From NCBI GenBank assembly GCA_903932505.1, contig CAIZGN010000416.1:1-44338 (forward strand): a stretch of 44,338 nucleotides of DNA. The letters run 5' to 3'. The position numbers and the translations under genes are program-made. The DNA comes from Candidatus Hydrogenedentota bacterium. GTDB taxonomy: Bacteria > Hydrogenedentota > Hydrogenedentia > Hydrogenedentales > CAIZGN01. Positions 42,070 through 44,338 of this stretch are shown piece after piece. Numbering within the stretch: position 1 is the first letter of the stretch; each line of letters begins with the position of its first letter. A model generated the notes under the pieces. That model saw nothing but the letters and a program-made list of their open reading frames with translations, was not told the DNA's origin and did not search any database.

Positions 42070-42256
42070 GCGTATCTCCACCTTTCAGGCGGATCCATAA
42101 AGCGCCACGTCCACATTGTGCAGGGGGGGCGTACGGGAAATTCTGGCGGAATCAGGGACGGTCGCGGATTCCCAAGAATCCTGACCGTGTTTGTTGAAGC
42201 GGTTCTCCGAGAGCAAACCTGTGTGCAAAGAGAAAACCTTTCCAACAATTGCAGCC

Positions 42257-42286
42257 AGTATACCATCTATCCGGTTTTCATTCCAA
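42257..42286 (-). promoter_or_regulatory. Putative sigma-70 promoter of dxs
   Basis: On the minus strand TTGGAA (42286-42281), an 18-base spacer and TATACT (42262-42257). Hexamers and spacing are identical to the symporter promoter at 18677-18706. Transcription would give a leader of about 180 bases. The -35 lies inside the first 141-bp repeat unit. Confidence 0.5.
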
Positions 42287-42550
42287 AATGGCGAGGTCAT
42301 CGGGGTTATGGGTGGTGGTTCAACCCCTTCGGGGTTGTCCATTTTTCAGGGAAACCGAGACCGTGGGTTTCACCCACGGCTATGGTTGTTTGGCCCCGTT
42401 GGGGCCGCTATCCGGTTGTCGTCCTAAAATAGCCGTGTCATCAGGGTTATGGGCGGTGGCTCAAGCTCTTGGGGGTTATCCACTTTTTCGGGAGACCGTG
42501 ACCGTGGGTTTCACCCACAGCTACAGTTGTTTAGCCCCGTTGGGGCCGTC
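42269..42550. repeat. 141-bp tandem duplication with three hairpins per unit
   Basis: Unit A is 42269-42409 and unit B 42410-42550, exactly 141 bp apart and clearly similar though diverged. Unit A contains three perfect hairpins with 3-nt loops: CAACCCC-TTC-GGGGTTG, CGTGGGT-TTC-ACCCACG and GGCCCC-GTT-GGGGCC. Unit B keeps the last two in slightly eroded form and has a degenerate first. No gene is supported in the repeat or in the flanks 42070-42268 and 42551-42742, apart from the dxs promoter and leader and the ribosome binding site of the phosphoesterase. Similar hairpin elements are, to my recollection, dispersed in PVC-like genomes. Confidence 0.9.
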
Positions 42551-42742
42551 TTGGCGAGGCACCGCCAGCGGGAAAGGGCGAGGATTTTCTTCTTTTTGCA
42601 GTCGGGGTAGAAATGTGGTACCGTAGTCTCGTACGACAGGATCTTGGAGGGGAGAGGAGTTCTCCTTCGCCCTCGGGTGCTGTTTGGTAAGTGCCTGTGC
42701 GGGTGGCGTTTCTAGAACGGTCGCCCGCGAAGGAATGTAGCG

Positions 42743-43645
42743 ATGTGGCGGTTTGCGCACCTGACAGATCCGCATCTTGCCAGTGACCGTGATGGCGTAT
42801 GGAACAACCGTTTTTTGTGTACCATGATGCCCGAGGTCATGGCATGCCTCAAGCGGGACTTGGCTCTTATGCAGCCCGATTTCATTTTGGCCACAGGCGA
42901 CATTTGCAGCCATCAGACCCGCGAGGCCATGTTTGAAGCGCGAGACATCATGGACACTCTCGGGATTAAGTATTATCCCATGGGCGGCAACCATGATTTC
43001 GTCAAGCAGCAGTCCCGCAGTTGGTTTCGCGAGGCGTTTGCCCCGCACCTGCCCCTTCCCCGAACTTTTTATTCGTTCAACCACAAGAATCTGCATTTTG
43101 TCGTGCTCGATCCCTGGTGGCTCTGGGCGGATGGCACCATCTGCGAGGAGGGGCAGCCAACTGTCGTCGCCGAGCTTGATATGACCCTGAAGGACGCCAG
43201 CTGGGTCGTTCCCCCTTTCCAATTGGAATGGATGGAGGAGGATCTGCTGCAGCATGCAGACCGGCCCGCCATTATTGCCATCCATGAACCCATTGTGCCA
43301 ACGCCAGCCCGGATGCAGCGCCCGAAGTACAACGAAAGTGGCGCCTTGGCCAACGGGGACATCATGCTCGACATATTCGAGCGGCATCCCAGGGTGAAAG
43401 CCGTTTTTTCAGGTCACATCCACATGCACTACATCGAGCGCGCCCGGAGCATCACGCAGGTCGTGACCTCCGCCCTGCCCGAGTTTCCCGTGGAATACCG
43501 AGAGGTCTGCGTCTACGAAGACCGTCTCGAAGTGCGGGCGAAAGCACTCAGCGATCCGTCCTTCGCGGAAAGAACCCTGATCCCCGGAAAGGAATGGACC
43601 CTAGGCACCCCCGAAGACCGCGAAACCGTGATTCCGCTGGACTAA
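42743..43645 (+). CDS. Calcineurin-like metallophosphoesterase
   Basis: A 300-residue soluble protein with the full dinuclear metal motif set of the calcineurin-like family: D-x-H in LTDPHLAS (near 9-11), GDICSH (near 52), GGNHDF (near 81), HEP (near 171) and GHIHMH (near 228). No signal peptide. It probably hydrolyses a phosphomonoester or phosphodiester, and the substrate is open; cAMP-type phosphodiesterases of the class share this layout. The start follows GAAGGAATG with 8 bases spacing. Its stop overlaps the convergent minus-strand stop. Confidence 0.9.
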   Translation: MWRFAHLTDPHLASDRDGVWNNRFLCTMMPEVMACLKRDLALMQPDFILATGDICSHQTREAMFEARDIMDTLGIKYYPMGGNHDFVKQQSRSWFREAFAPHLPLPRTFYSFNHKNLHFVVLDPWWLWADGTICEEGQPTVVAELDMTLKDASWVVPPFQLEWMEEDLLQHADRPAIIAIHEPIVPTPARMQRPKYNESGALANGDIMLDIFERHPRVKAVFSGHIHMHYIERARSITQVVTSALPEFPVEYREVCVYEDRLEVRAKALSDPSFAERTLIPGKEWTLGTPEDRETVIPLD

Positions 43646-44130
43646 GGGGTTGACGGTGGGGTTCCGCACCGAAATACCAGCACCATTTCCCCTCCATCGC
43701 GTTTGAGACCCCGCACGGCCGCCATTTCGCCGGGAGCCATGCGCAGTCGGGTGGTGAGCACGCGCACGGGTGGATCCCCCTGATTTTTCGCGGCCGCTTC
43801 CACCCACAACTCCAGACGGATCTGTCCACCGGCGTCCTGCCCCTTGAAGGTGACTGAAAGGGTGTAGCGGTCATCCAGCGGCATGGTTTTTGGGGTTTGA
43901 TGGTCGGAATTGGTCGACAATTCGCTGTTCATTCGACCGACCGCGCGGAAGGTGTTGAATGGCAGGTCGGTCAATGCTTTACAAATCGATTCCAATTGGC
44001 TGTCGAGGTAAGGGGTCGCACGGTTCTCCTGATTGGCCTGGACAGCCCACACCGAAAAGGAAACCGTCTTGGCGGCGGGAGCTTGCAGCACCGCCGTCGT
44101 CAGGAGCATCATCCAAGCGCCATAGAACAC
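43642..44130 (-). CDS. Exported protein of unknown function
   Basis: A 162-residue protein that I do not recognise. It starts with GTG at 44130, preceded by GGAAGGA at 7 bases. Residues 1-19 form a signal peptide (WMMLLTTAVLQAPA). The rest looks like a small beta-rich domain (VSFSVWAVQAN, RYTLSVTFKGQD, QIRLELWVEA, VRVLTTRLRMAPGEMAAVRGLKRDGGEMVLVFRCG), in which the last strands resemble type II/III secretion secretin-associated or LexA-independent pilus-type beta domains only loosely. It lies 30 bases downstream of the edge gene on the same strand, so the two are probably one operon. It overlaps the phosphoesterase stop by 4 bases. Confidence 0.65.
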   Translation of the reverse strand: MFYGAWMMLLTTAVLQAPAAKTVSFSVWAVQANQENRATPYLDSQLESICKALTDLPFNTFRAVGRMNSELSTNSDHQTPKTMPLDDRYTLSVTFKGQDAGGQIRLELWVEAAAKNQGDPPVRVLTTRLRMAPGEMAAVRGLKRDGGEMVLVFRCGTPPSTP

Positions 44131-44160
44131 GTTGTCTTCCTTCCTTCGCCCCTTACGCCG

Positions 44161-44338
44161 TTACAAATCATTGTTCTGCATCTTGACCTCGATGGTAACC
44201 ACGCCGTTCTTGGAGTTGTACCAATCCACGGTGGCATCCTTCAGGTCGGTGCCCACGTACTCGACTTCGGTGGCTTTGACAGGATCGGGGCCGCCCATGA
44301 ATATGTACGCCATGGCCAGCGCAGCGACCAAGGCCGCA
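44161..44338 (-). CDS. C-terminal part of a membrane protein, cut by the window edge
   Basis: An open frame runs from the right edge to TAA at 44161-44163 and gives 58 residues. It begins with a hydrophobic stretch (AALVAALAMAYIFMGG) followed by PDPVKATEVEYVGTDLKD and ATVDWYNSKNGVVTIEVKMQNNDL at the C-terminus. This looks like a one-helix protein with a small external beta domain. The 5' end is missing, so function cannot be assigned. The gap of 30 bases to the next minus-strand gene suggests a shared transcript. Confidence 0.6.
   Translation of the reverse strand, partial: AALVAALAMAYIFMGGPDPVKATEVEYVGTDLKDATVDWYNSKNGVVTIEVKMQNNDL

Noticed and set aside
40301-42432. Long frames on the plus strand opposite dxs (for example 41110-42432)
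   Set aside because: They are antisense shadows of dxs. Dxs has every family motif, and the shadow products match nothing I recognise.

Overview
The window reads as a chromosomal segment of a free-living, probably Gram-negative, GC-rich bacterium that degrades glycans. The evidence is a run of housekeeping genes (dxs, rimO, feoAB, corA, gcvH-like, an AddA-type nuclease) mixed with exported carbohydrate-active enzymes (GH29 fucosidase, GH31, a five-bladed propeller glycosidase, a sulfatase), DUF1573 and PIG-L proteins, and a 2271-residue surface protein with Glu-Gly-Glu linkers. This mix is familiar from PVC-type bacteria and Candidatus Hydrogenedentota. That placement is inference and no marker gene here settles it. 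I see no tRNA, rRNA, CRISPR array, insertion sequence or prophage.

Layout. 0.25-2.6 kb: exported DUF1573 protein, terminator, and a convergent double cyclic-nucleotide-binding-domain protein. 2.7-9.4 kb: an orphan AddA-type helicase-nuclease, an exported esterase-like protein and a convergent GH3-like/LysM protein. 9.8-12.5 kb: a ferrous iron uptake operon (Cys-rich FeoB-associated protein, feoA, feoB). 12.6-15.6 kb: a four-PDZ HtrA-type protease and an exported esterase. 15.6-20.4 kb: a sulfatase and GT39-like membrane glycosyltransferase, divergent from a sodium/solute symporter. 20.5-27.3 kb: one giant modular surface protein with its own promoter and terminator. 27.7-31.5 kb: gcvH-like, lipoate-ligase-like, GH31 and propeller glycosidase genes in one direction. 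31.5-35.4 kb: corA, PIG-L deacetylase and rimO, separated by tandem repeats. 35.4-44.3 kb: GH29 fucosidase, a 36-residue basic protein, an MFS transporter, an S41 peptidase, dxs, a 141-bp tandem repeat, a metallophosphoesterase, and two exported or membrane proteins at the right edge.

The most interesting observations are as follows. (1) A GcvH-like protein is well conserved except that the lipoyl-lysine is methionine (ATG where AAG is expected), and it sits directly upstream of an intact-looking lipoate-protein ligase homologue. (2) The giant protein carries a duplicated unrecognised ~140-residue domain, each copy followed by a leucine-rich-repeat block, a fibronectin-like domain that appears split by a ~445-residue insertion, and a Cys/transmembrane/basic C-terminal tail behind a 6-residue tandem repeat. 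(3) A GH3-like protein fused to LysM has lost the usual KHFPGHG signature. (4) Three unrelated families of hairpin-rich intergenic tandem repeats (42, 33 and 141 bp) are present, one of which overlaps the likely dxs promoter. (5) A 36-residue Lys-rich protein with a good ribosome binding site is easily missed by annotation.
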